64,000 bases of DNA from Sphingorhabdus sp. Alg239-R122 (GCF_900537065.1 NZ_UNRC01000007.1:62001-126000); one strand, 5' to 3'; positions 1-8,273 are shown, counted from the stretch's first letter. The notes: generated by a model from the sequence alone, not told the origin. Program-made: numbers and translations.

Positions 1-486
1 TGCCTGAATGCGCTGATGATAACGATGAAAGGTCTGCCGCTCGCCTATTCCAAGGACATGCAGGACGACAAACCACCAGTATTTGAGGCTGGGGGGCTGT
101 TCATGCTTTCTCTGGCGGCAATGACGGGCATGGTGGCAGAAACCACGTTCAACACCGGCCGTATGCGCGAAACGGCGGAGCTTGGCTATGCCACGGCCAC
201 CGATCTTGCCGACTGGCTGGTGCGCAGTGCAAATATTCCGTTTCGCGAAGCGCATCACATCACCGGGGCTGCCGTGAAGCTTGCTGAAAACAAAGGGTGC
301 GCACTCGATGCGCTGGAGTTGGATGAATTGCAGGCGATTGATACGCGCATTACAGACGATGTTTACACGGCACTGTCTGTCGATGCCTCGGTCGCGAGCC
401 GCAACAGTTATGGTGGAACTGCGCCTGACGCCGTGCGTGAACGCGTGGCCGAAGCGATGCAGGCTTTGAACATGGAAAACATGTGA
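1..486 (+). CDS. argH: argininosuccinate lyase, C-terminal part
   Basis: The reading frame is already open at base 1 and continues to a TGA at 484-486, so this is the last third of a gene that begins outside the window. The segment with [13 protein letters not shown] and the later [13 protein letters not shown] stretch are typical of the C-terminal region of argininosuccinate lyase, which splits argininosuccinate into arginine and fumarate in the cytoplasm. The family signature and most catalytic residues lie upstream and cannot be checked. A lipoprotein gene and lysA follow on the same strand, an order often seen in alphaproteobacteria. Confidence 0.93.
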   Translation, partial: CLNALMITMKGLPLAYSKDMQDDKPPVFEAGGLFMLSLAAMTGMVAETTFNTGRMRETAELGYATATDLADWLVRSANIPFREAHHITGAAVKLAENKGCALDALELDELQAIDTRITDDVYTALSVDASVASRNSYGGTAPDAVRERVAEAMQALNMENM

Positions 487-508
487 TTTTTATGGCAAGG
501 ATGGACAC

Positions 509-757
509 ATGACACGAATGAAACAGATTTTATGTGTTGGCACAGCTGCGTTTGCGCTCGCCGCCTGTGGTAATCGTACGGAACTGAAACCACAGGCCGG
601 CAAAAGCCTGCCGGTCGTGCCGCTTGGTGCAGAAGCGCCTAAAAAACCATCCGAACTGCTTGAACCATCCACACAGGCCCGGCCTGAGCGCAGTGTCGAG
701 CTGCTGCGCCGTAGCGAAGAGCGCGAGGATGATGAATTTGACCTGCCGCCTGAATAG
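509..757 (+). CDS. small lipoprotein between argH and lysA (LptM-like position)
   Basis: An 82-residue protein with a basic N-terminus, a short hydrophobic stretch and a lipobox at about residues 17-20 (LAAC), followed by a Pro/Glu/Arg-rich hydrophilic tail. It is probably an outer-membrane or periplasm-facing lipoprotein. An AAGG at 497-500 sits 8 bases before the ATG and supports this start; a second ATG lies three codons in. A small lipoprotein beside lysA is a recurrent arrangement and some members are annotated LptM/YifL-like, but I see no motif that proves that role. It is probably co-transcribed with argH (22 bp gap). Confidence 0.75.
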   Translation: MTRMKQILCVGTAAFALAACGNRTELKPQAGKSLPVVPLGAEAPKKPSELLEPSTQARPERSVELLRRSEEREDDEFDLPPE

Positions 758-819
758 GCCGCACTTTCAGGTTCCCATAAACCATATCAGATAGACAAGA
801 TTGAACGGGCCACAGCATT

Positions 820-2094
820 ATGGATCATTTCCGGCTAAAAAATGGCGTCCTGCACGCGGAAGGCGTGTCTTTGTGCGAAATAGCCGATGCGGTAGGGACG
901 CCGGTCTATATCTATTCATGCGCGACGTTGCGGCGGCATGCGCGCGTTTTCCGCGAGGCGCTGTCGCCATGTGGTGATGTGCATATTGCCTTTGCAATCA
1001 AGGCAAATCCCAACCTTGCGGTCCTGAAAGTGCTGGCGTCGGAAGGATATGGCGCTGACGTGGTATCGGGCGGTGAGATGGAACGTGCGCTAAGAGCTGG
1101 TGTGGCGGCGGACGGCATTGTTTTTTCAGGTGTCGGTAAAACCGGTGATGAAATGGCGCGCGCGCTGGATGCAGGTATTGGCCAGTTCAATCTGGAATCT
1201 GAGGAAGAGGGCGTGGAGTTGGCGGCCACAGCTTCGTCAAAGGGCATGACAGCCAATGCGGCACTGCGCGTCAATCCTGATGTTGATGCGGGCACGCACG
1301 GCAAAATTTCAACTGGCAAGGCAGAGAATAAATTTGGTGTGTCGATCCATCAGGCAGCCGCCATATACGCACGGCTGTCGGCGTTGAATGGCCTAAACAT
1401 GCACGGTGTGGCTGTGCATATCGGCAGCCAGTTGGGCAGCCTGGACCCGCTGGAGGCGGCATTTGTGCGGCTGGGCGACCTGATTGCGGAAATCCGTGCG
1501 GCGGGTGGCACAGTGACGCATGCCGATCTGGGCGGCGGATTGGGCGTACCCTATCGTCCCGGCGAAAATCCTCCAAGCCCCGCGGAATATGGCGCGATGG
1601 TGGCACGGATCACGAAAGACTGGAACGTGCAGCTGATGTTCGAACCGGGCCGGGTAATTGCGGGCAATGCGGGCGTCTTGCTGACCAAAGTGATCCGCGT
1701 GAAGCCGGGGGCAAATCATCCATTTGTTATTGTCGATGCGGCGATGAATGACCTTGCGCGGCCCGCATTATATGAAGCCTACCATGATTTTGCGGCAGTG
1801 CAGCCGGACGGCGCGTGCTTTACCGCTAATATCGTGGGGCCTGTCTGCGAAACCGGCGACACATTCGCCATGGGGCGTGAAACAGACGTGGTGCAGGCAG
1901 GCGATCTGGCTATATTTCGCACGGCAGGTGCCTATGGCGCAACCATGGCAAGCACCTATAACAGCCGCGATCTTGTCCCTGAAGTGCTGGTTGATGGCGA
2001 TCGTTATGCTGTTGTTGCCGATCGCATAATGGCAAGCACGGTCGCTGATGCAGAGCGTGTGCCTGAATGGCTGCTGGACGGGGATGATGCGTAG
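820..2094 (+). CDS. lysA: diaminopimelate decarboxylase
   Basis: This 424-residue fold-type III PLP enzyme converts meso-diaminopimelate to L-lysine, the last step of lysine biosynthesis. The PLP lysine is in AFAIKANPN (about K61), the phosphate-binding glycine loop is GGGLGVPY (about 237-244), and the CETGD motif (about 345) supplies the active-site Cys from the partner subunit. Length is normal for the family. Its stop overlaps the start of the next gene by 8 bases, which suggests translational coupling. Confidence 0.97.
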   Translation: MDHFRLKNGVLHAEGVSLCEIADAVGTPVYIYSCATLRRHARVFREALSPCGDVHIAFAIKANPNLAVLKVLASEGYGADVVSGGEMERALRAGVAADGIVFSGVGKTGDEMARALDAGIGQFNLESEEEGVELAATASSKGMTANAALRVNPDVDAGTHGKISTGKAENKFGVSIHQAAAIYARLSALNGLNMHGVAVHIGSQLGSLDPLEAAFVRLGDLIAEIRAAGGTVTHADLGGGLGVPYRPGENPPSPAEYGAMVARITKDWNVQLMFEPGRVIAGNAGVLLTKVIRVKPGANHPFVIVDAAMNDLARPALYEAYHDFAAVQPDGACFTANIVGPVCETGDTFAMGRETDVVQAGDLAIFRTAGAYGATMASTYNSRDLVPEVLVDGDRYAVVADRIMASTVADAERVPEWLLDGDDA

Positions 2095-2878
2095 CACGCC
2101 TTTTTTCCTGCGCTTGAATGGCCAGCCTGTTATCCTGCTGGGTGAAGGTGAAGCTGCTGCGGCGAAACGACGTCTACTTGAACGCGGTGGGGCCGTGATT
2201 GTTGGTGAAGACAATGCCGATGCGCGTATCGCCATGGTGGCGATGGAAGGTGAGGAGGAAGCCATCGCAGCAGTCAAGCGGCTGAAGGCAAGAGGTTTGC
2301 TGGTGAATGCAGTGGACCGGCCTGCCTTATGCGATTTCACTACGCCCGCCATTATCGACCGCGGTAGCGTGCTGGTTGCCATGGGCACGGGCGGCGCATC
2401 CGCTGGCCTTGCCAAGGCACTCAGGCAGCGTTTCGAGGCTTTGTTGCCATCCTCACTGGGCGACCTTGCCAATGCGCTATTTGCCGCGCGTGCTACGATT
2501 AAGGCAAAATGGCCCGATCCAGATACCCGCCGCCGCGCTATTGATGCGGCGCTGCAGCCGGGCGGTGCGCTTGATCCGCTTGTACCGCATGATGCAGAGG
2601 CTGTTGCCAGATGGTTGGAAGATCCCGATACATCGCAGCAATCCGGCGCATTCACCATTGCACTGCGCAGCAATGATCCCGATGACCTTACCATCAACGA
2701 AACCCGTCTGCTAGGTAGTGCAGATCGGGTATATCACGACGTACATGTACCCAAGGCCGTGCTCAACCGCATCCGCGCCGATGCCGTGGTATTTGCGCTA
2801 CCGGACATGGATGATGAGCAGTCACCATCCGGAGATGAAGTCATTATTACGCTGCTAAGCGTAGATGACGCTGCTTAG
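2087..2878 (+). CDS. siroheme synthase N-domain protein with a vestigial methyltransferase tail
   Basis: The first about 190 residues resemble the CysG/Met8 module that oxidises precorrin-2 and inserts iron to make siroheme: the nucleotide-binding VILLGEGEAAAAKR, then the NAVDRPALCDFTTPAIIDRG segment and GTGGASAGLAK. Full CysG then carries a uroporphyrinogen methyltransferase (SUMT) domain. Here only about 50 residues follow that can be aligned with the start of SUMT (NDPDDLTINETRLL... matching the usual GDPxLLTxxAxxxL), and the glycine-rich GAGPGDP loop is replaced by ALRSNDP. The protein then ends. The start at 2087 overlaps lysA; a GGGG at 2081-2083 region is the only weak ribosome site. 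It converges on the thioesterase gene with a 4-bp overlap. Confidence 0.8.
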   Translation: MRSTPFFLRLNGQPVILLGEGEAAAAKRRLLERGGAVIVGEDNADARIAMVAMEGEEEAIAAVKRLKARGLLVNAVDRPALCDFTTPAIIDRGSVLVAMGTGGASAGLAKALRQRFEALLPSSLGDLANALFAARATIKAKWPDPDTRRRAIDAALQPGGALDPLVPHDAEAVARWLEDPDTSQQSGAFTIALRSNDPDDLTINETRLLGSADRVYHDVHVPKAVLNRIRADAVVFALPDMDDEQSPSGDEVIITLLSVDDAA

Positions 2879-3303
2879 CTCTCCGCAGCCGACAACAGGA
2901 AGTTCATATTGGCAGAAGCGATAGGCTTGGTCGCATCATCCTGCCACGCTTCGGCGGTTACATTGGCCACGCGCCGACCGACCCGGGTGATGCGGCCTAT
3001 GGCATAGGTGCGCTTTTCCAGCCCACCGCGCATGAAATCGACGGTGATATTGACAGGTTTGAGGCGCGCTGGCGTATTGCGGTGCGTGGCGAGGTGGCTG
3101 CGCAGCGCTGCAACAGCCGCCATTTCGAGCAGTCCGCTGAGTGCACCGCCGTGCAGATAGCCGGGACGGCCTGTCACTCCTGTGCTGAAGTCGAATGCGA
3201 GCACGGGTGTATCGTCCAACATATGATCTGCGACGATGCCCAGATGGTCCGCATAGGGCGGCAGCATATCTGCAATTTTTTCGAGTGTCACAGTGCCACT
3301 CAT
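2875..3303 (-). CDS. PaaI-family hotdog thioesterase (downstream member of pair)
   Basis: A 142-residue single hotdog-domain protein. The HGGALSGLLEMAA helix segment (about residues 51-63) with its preceding Gly-Tyr-Leu is the conserved PaaI/YbgC-like active-site region, and LKPVNITVDFMRGG forms the next core strand. Such enzymes hydrolyse acyl-CoA thioesters; the substrate is not predictable. Its ATG overlaps the stop of the upstream thioesterase in the ATGA manner, so the two are translated as a coupled pair and may form a heteromer. Confidence 0.85.
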   Translation of the reverse strand: MSGTVTLEKIADMLPPYADHLGIVADHMLDDTPVLAFDFSTGVTGRPGYLHGGALSGLLEMAAVAALRSHLATHRNTPARLKPVNITVDFMRGGLEKRTYAIGRITRVGRRVANVTAEAWQDDATKPIASANMNFLLSAAES

Positions 3304-3782
3304 GCTACGAACTTTTCAACGTTGATAAATGTACCGGCCACATGCGCGACCGGATCATCTGCATCACCGTCATGAGCGATGCCGCGTACAAAGGCGACTG
3401 AACGTGTTATGGTATAGCACTCACCCCGGCCAATCACTGTTTTGCCCGGCCGTGCAGCGCGCATGTAATCGACGCGCAGGTCAAGTGTCACCTGCGGCCG
3501 GAATTTGCCAAGATGCGTCCAGACCGACAGGCTGGTGGCATTGTCCATCAGGCTGATAATTGGCCCCGATGCGATAATCCCGGTTTCGGTGTCGCCGATC
3601 AGCCGTTTGTCATAAGGCAGGGCAAGCTCGACCCAGTTGTCGCCATGTGCATGGTAAACCATGCCGATATGTCCGCTATGTCCGTGCTTGGACATCATGC
3701 CCTGAAATACGGACGGGTCAAACCTGTCACTGGCTGCGCGTGATTTCTCTAGCGCCGCGGCATGTTCACTAATGCTTGTCAT
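3300..3782 (-). CDS. PaaI-family hotdog thioesterase (upstream member of pair)
   Basis: A 160-residue hotdog-fold protein with GIIASGPIISLMDNATSLSVW (the His of HGG is replaced by Ser in SGP) and VTLDLRVDYMRAARPGKTVIGRGE, the second conserved strand of the family. It is the first gene of a two-gene minus-strand operon with the neighbouring thioesterase. The departure from the usual HGG motif means that activity or specificity may differ from its partner. It is divergent from the peptide cassette at 3889. Confidence 0.83.
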   Translation of the reverse strand: MTSISEHAAALEKSRAASDRFDPSVFQGMMSKHGHSGHIGMVYHAHGDNWVELALPYDKRLIGDTETGIIASGPIISLMDNATSLSVWTHLGKFRPQVTLDLRVDYMRAARPGKTVIGRGECYTITRSVAFVRGIAHDGDADDPVAHVAGTFINVEKFVA

Positions 3783-3821
3783 GCACCATTAATGGGGATT
3801 TGGCAGGGATATTACAAACTA

Positions 3822-3837
3822 TTAATTAGGTAATTAA
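3822..3837. promoter_or_regulatory. AT-rich inverted repeat in divergent intergenic region
   Basis: TTAATTAGGTAATTAA is a perfect 6-bp inverted repeat with a 4-base spacer, in the 106-bp gap between the thioesterase operon and the peptide cassette. It has the size and position of an operator but I recognise no regulator for it, and AT-rich palindromes also arise by chance. Confidence 0.25.
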
Positions 3838-3888
3838 CCACCCTTGCCATAGCTGTTTCTGTATCATTCGGATATGATGGAGAGAGAC

Positions 3889-4056
3889 ATGAACCTTCCC
3901 AAGATCGACATTGGCACGCTTCCCGATATGGACAATATGGTGGGTGCATTTGGTGCAACGGTGCAAAACATACCCGACCTTAACATCACGACCGATCTGT
4001 GGATTGTGGTGGTAATCTATATTTATGAATCCCTTCCCGAAGGCGTGCTGTTTTAA
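3889..4056 (+). CDS. 55-residue peptide, possible precursor peptide of an unrecognised cassette
   Basis: The peptide begins MNLPKIDIGTLPDMDNM, is acidic and rich in Leu-Pro-Asp repeats (LPKID, LPDMD, IPDLN), and ends in a hydrophobic, aromatic block containing VVVIYIYESLPEG. ATGs at 3874 and 3877 are in frame, but GGAGAG at 3879-3884 lies 4-9 bases before the ATG at 3889 and favours this start. There is no signal peptide and no convincing full-length membrane helix. It ends 8 bases before the first of two paralogous genes that follow on the same strand. A leader-plus-core layout typical of ribosomally made modified peptides is possible but is an inference from context only. Confidence 0.65.
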   Translation: MNLPKIDIGTLPDMDNMVGAFGATVQNIPDLNITTDLWIVVVIYIYESLPEGVLF

Positions 4057-4064
4057 CCTGAACC

Positions 4065-5045
4065 ATGCATATTGGTGATGCGCTTGCCGCGCTGAACAGT
4101 GACAGTGTATATCAGGATAACCTGATCACGCATGCGGCCAAGCTGAAAACAGCCTGGCAAGAGAGCAGCGATGGTATGATGGTGGGTACTGCGCTCGATC
4201 AAATCGCAACTTTGCCCAAAGAAGGAAGCGCCGCAAAAAAGCTGGCTTATCAGCTTGTCAGTGAGAGTGGATGGGCGCTGCGCTGGCTTGATTTCTTTAC
4301 AGCGGCGCAGCAGGAGCGGCCATTTCTCCAGCCAGCGTTCCAGCATTTCACGAACGGCATTCTGCATTCCGTGGTAATTGCGGATACATCGCATGCAACA
4401 TTATCGTTGGCCGCGCTGGATGGTGCAGCGTTGCAACAGGCAAAGCGGGCAACGGATGGCAGCGCGGATATTGTGGGTTTCACCCCGAGCACGGTGTACA
4501 TGAAAATATTGTGTGGCAGCGGTGAGGCCGAATTTTACAGAAAGGCTGAACTGGACAGCGGTGCAACAACATGCGCGGCCTCAGCGTGTGAAAAGGTGCA
4601 GCCAGGCAAGCTAGTCGTGATTGATGGCATTAGTGAATCGGTTCGCTTCGCACGCGCACATGGCCATATTCTGATGCTGCGCATATTACTCAAACCATTG
4701 AACGCGCGGCCCAGGCAGGAATTTGACGCGGCAACGGGCCGGTTGGTGTTTCAGGCAAGCGGCGATGACCGCGAGACCCGGATGCAGATGATGCTGGCAC
4801 TGCTGCGTACCATGGAACGCAGCGACGCAGCACCCGTCATGGCAATGCTCTCAAGGCGGGGCAGCGCGTATATGCGGTGGCAGGCAGTGCGCGAAACGAT
4901 CGCCACTGACACACGAACCGGTGTGAACGAATTGCGGCATATGGCGGAGCAGGATGATGTACCCGAATTGCAGGCCCTGGCCGCCCGCACGCTCGCCGAT
5001 CTGGAATCACAATACCCGCAGATTCACGAGGTAAAGCGGGCTTGA
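4065..5045 (+). CDS. unrecognised protein, cupin-like fold without metal ligands plus helical repeats
   Basis: I do not recognise this 326-residue protein. By eye it aligns with the next gene's product over the middle (STVYMKILCGSGEAEFYRK against FSFLTAGYLGPGYWSDYYEY; VQPGKLVVIDGISESV against LEQGQVMLYRAHRDVH) and the C-terminus (RWQAVRETIATDTRTG...LAARTL against SAWRALAAQCGDTDCQ...GECRHML). Where the neighbour has His-Asp-His, this protein has Thr-Pro-Ser-Thr, and the later histidines are missing too. The last about 90 residues look like HEAT-type helical repeats. It starts 8 bases after the peptide and its TGA overlaps the next ATG (TGATG), so the three genes form a tight unit. It may be an inactive partner or recognition subunit. 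Confidence 0.7.
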   Translation: MHIGDALAALNSDSVYQDNLITHAAKLKTAWQESSDGMMVGTALDQIATLPKEGSAAKKLAYQLVSESGWALRWLDFFTAAQQERPFLQPAFQHFTNGILHSVVIADTSHATLSLAALDGAALQQAKRATDGSADIVGFTPSTVYMKILCGSGEAEFYRKAELDSGATTCAASACEKVQPGKLVVIDGISESVRFARAHGHILMLRILLKPLNARPRQEFDAATGRLVFQASGDDRETRMQMMLALLRTMERSDAAPVMAMLSRRGSAYMRWQAVRETIATDTRTGVNELRHMAEQDDVPELQALAARTLADLESQYPQIHEVKRA

Positions 5046-5959
5046 TGCCGCGCATATTGGATATAGAAACCGATGCTGTCATATCATTGGACGAATGCGT
5101 CGGCCGGCTGGGGCAGGGGGGCTTTGACGCAGGGGACGGTGGCTCGCTCCACTATGCTGCCACTGCGCTCAAACAGCTTGCCAATAACCGCGATTTCCTG
5201 GGTGATATGATATTGGACGAATTGAAAGCCACTGCGGGTAATACAGAATCACGGGGTAGTGGTGGCGGCTATTCAGCGCAGGTCATCATGCTGTCCCGTC
5301 CGGCACGCAGTTTCTATCTGCGCGCTAACATCTGGCCCGCGCAGAACGAATATCTGATGCGCAGCAGCGGGTCAGCACCGTTTTTCTATAACCTGCCGCA
5401 TGACCATAATTTCAGTTTCCTGACTGCCGGTTATCTGGGTCCAGGTTACTGGAGCGATTATTATGAATATGATTATGACAGCGTTGCGGGCTATGCGGGT
5501 GAACCGGTGGACCTGCGCTATATGGGAACAAGGCGGCTGGAACAGGGTCAGGTTATGCTCTACCGCGCGCACCGCGATGTCCATGTGCAGCGCCCCGCCG
5601 ATAGCCTGTCGGTATCGCTCAATATCATGCAGATGAACCATGCACAGGGGTGGTATGACCAGTACCGTTTTGACGTGGAGAATGGTAGGATAGCGGGCAT
5701 CCTGTCATATGGCTGCGCTGATACTTTGCTGCACCTCGCTACGGCGGCGGGCGGGGACAACGGTCTTGACCTGGCGGCGGAATTTGCCCAGCATCATCCC
5801 AGCGAAAGGATGCAGATGAGCGCATGGCGCGCGCTTGCTGCGCAGTGCGGCGACACAGATTGCCAGCGCACACATTATGAAGCCGGACTATCACATGACA
5901 GCGCGTTGGTGCGCGGTGAATGCCGACATATGCTGGCACAGCATTTCGGAAGCGATTGA
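5045..5959 (+). CDS. unrecognised cupin-like putative metalloenzyme with helical repeat tail
   Basis: A 304-residue protein not recognised by name. Residues about 85-195 read like a cupin/cysteine-dioxygenase type barrel: strands around RSFYLRANIWP, then His119-Asp120-His121, Glu141 in a Tyr-rich YYEYDYD segment, and His176 and His180 in YRAHRDVHVQRP. That gives an H-x-H...E...H set suitable for one Fe or similar metal. The final about 90 residues are helical repeats matching those of the upstream paralogue. The start is the ATG at 5045, one base overlapping the preceding TGA. Together with the peptide gene it suggests a peptide-modifying oxygenase, but this function is inferred. Confidence 0.7.
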   Translation: MPRILDIETDAVISLDECVGRLGQGGFDAGDGGSLHYAATALKQLANNRDFLGDMILDELKATAGNTESRGSGGGYSAQVIMLSRPARSFYLRANIWPAQNEYLMRSSGSAPFFYNLPHDHNFSFLTAGYLGPGYWSDYYEYDYDSVAGYAGEPVDLRYMGTRRLEQGQVMLYRAHRDVHVQRPADSLSVSLNIMQMNHAQGWYDQYRFDVENGRIAGILSYGCADTLLHLATAAGGDNGLDLAAEFAQHHPSERMQMSAWRALAAQCGDTDCQRTHYEAGLSHDSALVRGECRHMLAQHFGSD

Positions 5960-6031
5960 TAAAGGCGCATTGCGCAATCCGTGCGGCGCATTATATCTGT
6001 GGCTTCTCATAGGTGCAGACAGGTGAAACCC

Positions 6032-6487
6032 ATGCTTCAAATCGGCGCGGAAAATATGGCCGGACTTATTCAGCTGGCCATGGCCCCGGCCTTCCTTTTG
6101 GTGGGGGTTGGCGCGATGTTGCAGCTTTTTGCCGGTCGGCTTGCGCGGGTCGTGGATCGCAGCCGTGTGCTCAAATCATCCTATGCAGGCAGCACAGGCA
6201 AGGCGCATGACCTGATTGTGGAGGAATTGCGCGGACTGTCACGGCGCATGAAGATCGTCAACAGCGCCATTTTAATGGGTGTATGCGGGGCAATCACCAT
6301 CGGACTGTTGATTGTGGCGCTGTTCACCATGGCGCTGCTGCATATCTATCTCGGCCTTGTCATTGCAGGCGCGTTTATCCTCGCAATGGCTTTCACCATT
6401 ACCGGACTGTTGTTCTTCCTGGTCGAGGTGCGGCTCGCGAGCCGCAACATCATGGTCGAGGATTTCTATCTGGAACTGGACCGCTAG
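6032..6487 (+). CDS. DUF2721 family membrane protein
   Basis: A 151-residue protein with three hydrophobic helices (about residues 10-32, 78-101 and 104-128) and the charged AGRLARVVDRSRVL loop after the first helix, which is the recognisable mark of DUF2721. No function is established for the family. AGGTGA at 6021-6026 places the start at 6032; the frame is open further upstream without a ribosome site. It converges with the cytochrome c gene. Confidence 0.82.
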   Translation: MLQIGAENMAGLIQLAMAPAFLLVGVGAMLQLFAGRLARVVDRSRVLKSSYAGSTGKAHDLIVEELRGLSRRMKIVNSAILMGVCGAITIGLLIVALFTMALLHIYLGLVIAGAFILAMAFTITGLLFFLVEVRLASRNIMVEDFYLELDR

Positions 6488-6509
6488 AAGCGGGTTCGAA
6501 GTCGCAGAT

Positions 6510-7139
6510 TTATTCTGTCATCTGCGGCTCTTCTGCCGCGTCAGTGGTGTCCTCAGCCGCTTCGACAGCTGCAGCTTCTTCGCCTTCGACAGTGTCCTCT
6601 GTCGCCTCAGCCGGGGCTTCGGGAAGCGGCAGGTTCGAACCTTGTGAATTAAGATAGGCCAGCAGGTTTGCGCGATCTTCGGCGTTACCGATGCCGGCAA
6701 AGCTCATTTTCGTGCCATTGGCGAATTTGCGTGGAGACGCGATCCATGCGTCCATCTGTTCCCAGGTCCAGGTGCCGCCGACATCCTTCAAGGCACCGGA
6801 GAAATCAAATCCGCCACGCCCTGTTGCAATAGCTTCACCCATAACGCCGTTCAGGTTCGGACCGATGCCCGCCGCGCCGCCCGCGTTGATAGTATGGCAT
6901 GAACTGCATTTGCTGAATTGCTTTTCACCTGCGGCAGCATCCGCGCTGGCGAGCAGTGTCGCGAGAGCCGGTCCTTCATCACCGCCTTCGCCGCTTTCAA
7001 CACCTGCAATTGCATAGCCAGGTTTTTCCAGATGCCCGGCTTTATCCGCGTGGTAATATTTGCCGCTGACAATGGACAGCCCAAGTGCGGCAATGCCCGC
7101 GCCCAGAACCCAACCTGCTATCGTATTGCTATCGCTCAT
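6510..7139 (-). CDS. membrane-anchored cytochrome c
   Basis: A 209-residue protein with an uncleaved N-terminal anchor (about residues 7-24), a linker, and one class I cytochrome c domain. Haem attachment is C78-S-S-C81-H82 and the likely Met ligand is M145 in GTKMSFAG. The last about 40 residues are an Ala/Glu-rich acidic tail. This matches the CycM/c552 type that carries electrons from the bc1 complex to terminal oxidases in the periplasm. The start at MSDSNT is preferred because the anchor follows directly. It is divergent from pheA. Confidence 0.9.
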   Translation of the reverse strand: MSDSNTIAGWVLGAGIAALGLSIVSGKYYHADKAGHLEKPGYAIAGVESGEGGDEGPALATLLASADAAAGEKQFSKCSSCHTINAGGAAGIGPNLNGVMGEAIATGRGGFDFSGALKDVGGTWTWEQMDAWIASPRKFANGTKMSFAGIGNAEDRANLLAYLNSQGSNLPLPEAPAEATEDTVEGEEAAAVEAAEDTTDAAEEPQMTE

Positions 7140-7327
7140 ATTCTGCCTCTGTTTGTTTCTGTTGAAGGCGCGGCGCCGCTGCCCCCAAAAATATCCATGC
7201 GCCCACTTAATCCGGGATGTCCCATGATGCAACAATTGATGCAACAATTCCTGTGCGTTTGGCCAGTGTTTTTTGGCATGTTAACTCTTGCCGCGCCGCC
7301 ATCATCACGATATCGCCGGAAGCCATC

Positions 7328-8236
7328 ATGTACAGCTATCCTGAAATTGCCAGTAAACGTGTCGCCGAAATGGCGGAAATCGCAGCGAAAACGCCTGAAA
7401 GTGCGATATCATTCCAGGGCGCGCCCGGGGCTAACTCACATCTTGCCTGCGATGAATTTGCGCGCAGATTTGCAAATGATGCACCTGTATTGCCGTGCTT
7501 TTCATTCGAGGATGCGATTGATGCGGTGAAAGATGGCCGCGCTGGCCGAGCGATGATTCCCATTGAAAATTCACAGCATGGCCGCGTCGCCGACATTCAT
7601 TTCCTGCTTCCTGAATCAGGTCTGTCGATCGTCGCGGAGATTTTCCTGCCGATCCATCATTGCCTGATGGCGGTGGGTGACGGGCCGTTTGACAAGGTAT
7701 TCAGCCACCCGCAGGCGCTCGGTCAATGCCGCGCCTATGCCCGCGAACATGGCATGCGGCCGATATCCTATGCCGATACAGCGGGCGCAGCGGCGCTGGT
7801 GGCCGAAAGCGGCGATTCATCTATGGCGGCGATCGCACCCAAAATCGCGGCAGAGCTGTACGGGCTTGAACTGATTGCGGAAAATATCGAGGATGCCGAC
7901 CATAACATGACGCGTTTTGTCGTATTGGCCCGCGAACCGCTTGATCCCGCGCCTGAAGGCCCGGTGATGACGACGTTCACATTCGAAGTAAAGAACATTC
8001 CGGCTGCGCTCTACAAGGCGATGGGCGGTTTTGCTACAAACGGCGTCAACATGACCAAGCTGGAAAGTTACCAGCGCGGCGGCAGTTTTTCCGCCACCGA
8101 ATTTTACGCCGATATCGAAGGCCGGCCCGGCGGCCCCGCAGTCGACCGTGCGCTTGAAGAACTGCGCTTTCACACCAAATGGGTCCGCATGCTTGGCACC
8201 TATCCGCAGGGAAGGACGCGCGAGCTGGCAGGGTGA
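7328..8236 (+). CDS. pheA: prephenate dehydratase
   Basis: A 302-residue monofunctional prephenate dehydratase that makes phenylpyruvate for phenylalanine synthesis. The PDT domain starts at ISFQGAPGANSHLAC, includes MIPIENSQHGRV and ends with the catalytic NMTRFVVLA. The ACT regulatory domain follows (TTFTFEVKNIPAALYKAMGG; ESYQRGGSF replaces the usual ESRP phenylalanine-binding motif but aligns with it). The ATG at 7328 is preceded by GGAA at 7318-7321. The chorismate mutase domain found in E. coli PheA is absent, as usual in alphaproteobacteria. Confidence 0.95.
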   Translation: MYSYPEIASKRVAEMAEIAAKTPESAISFQGAPGANSHLACDEFARRFANDAPVLPCFSFEDAIDAVKDGRAGRAMIPIENSQHGRVADIHFLLPESGLSIVAEIFLPIHHCLMAVGDGPFDKVFSHPQALGQCRAYAREHGMRPISYADTAGAAALVAESGDSSMAAIAPKIAAELYGLELIAENIEDADHNMTRFVVLAREPLDPAPEGPVMTTFTFEVKNIPAALYKAMGGFATNGVNMTKLESYQRGGSFSATEFYADIEGRPGGPAVDRALEELRFHTKWVRMLGTYPQGRTRELAG

Positions 8237-8273
8237 CAGTCCGTTTGTTATAAACGGCCATTGTCGGCGAATG

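Noticed and set aside
1768-2697. Open frame of about 300 codons on the minus strand across lysA and the siroheme gene
   Set aside because: Both plus-strand genes have clear family motifs; the antisense product is Ser/Arg/Ala-rich without domains.
6485-6515. GGTTCGAAG just after the DUF2721 gene, reminiscent of a tRNA T-loop
   Set aside because: No acceptor stem, anticodon stem or CCA end can be built around it.
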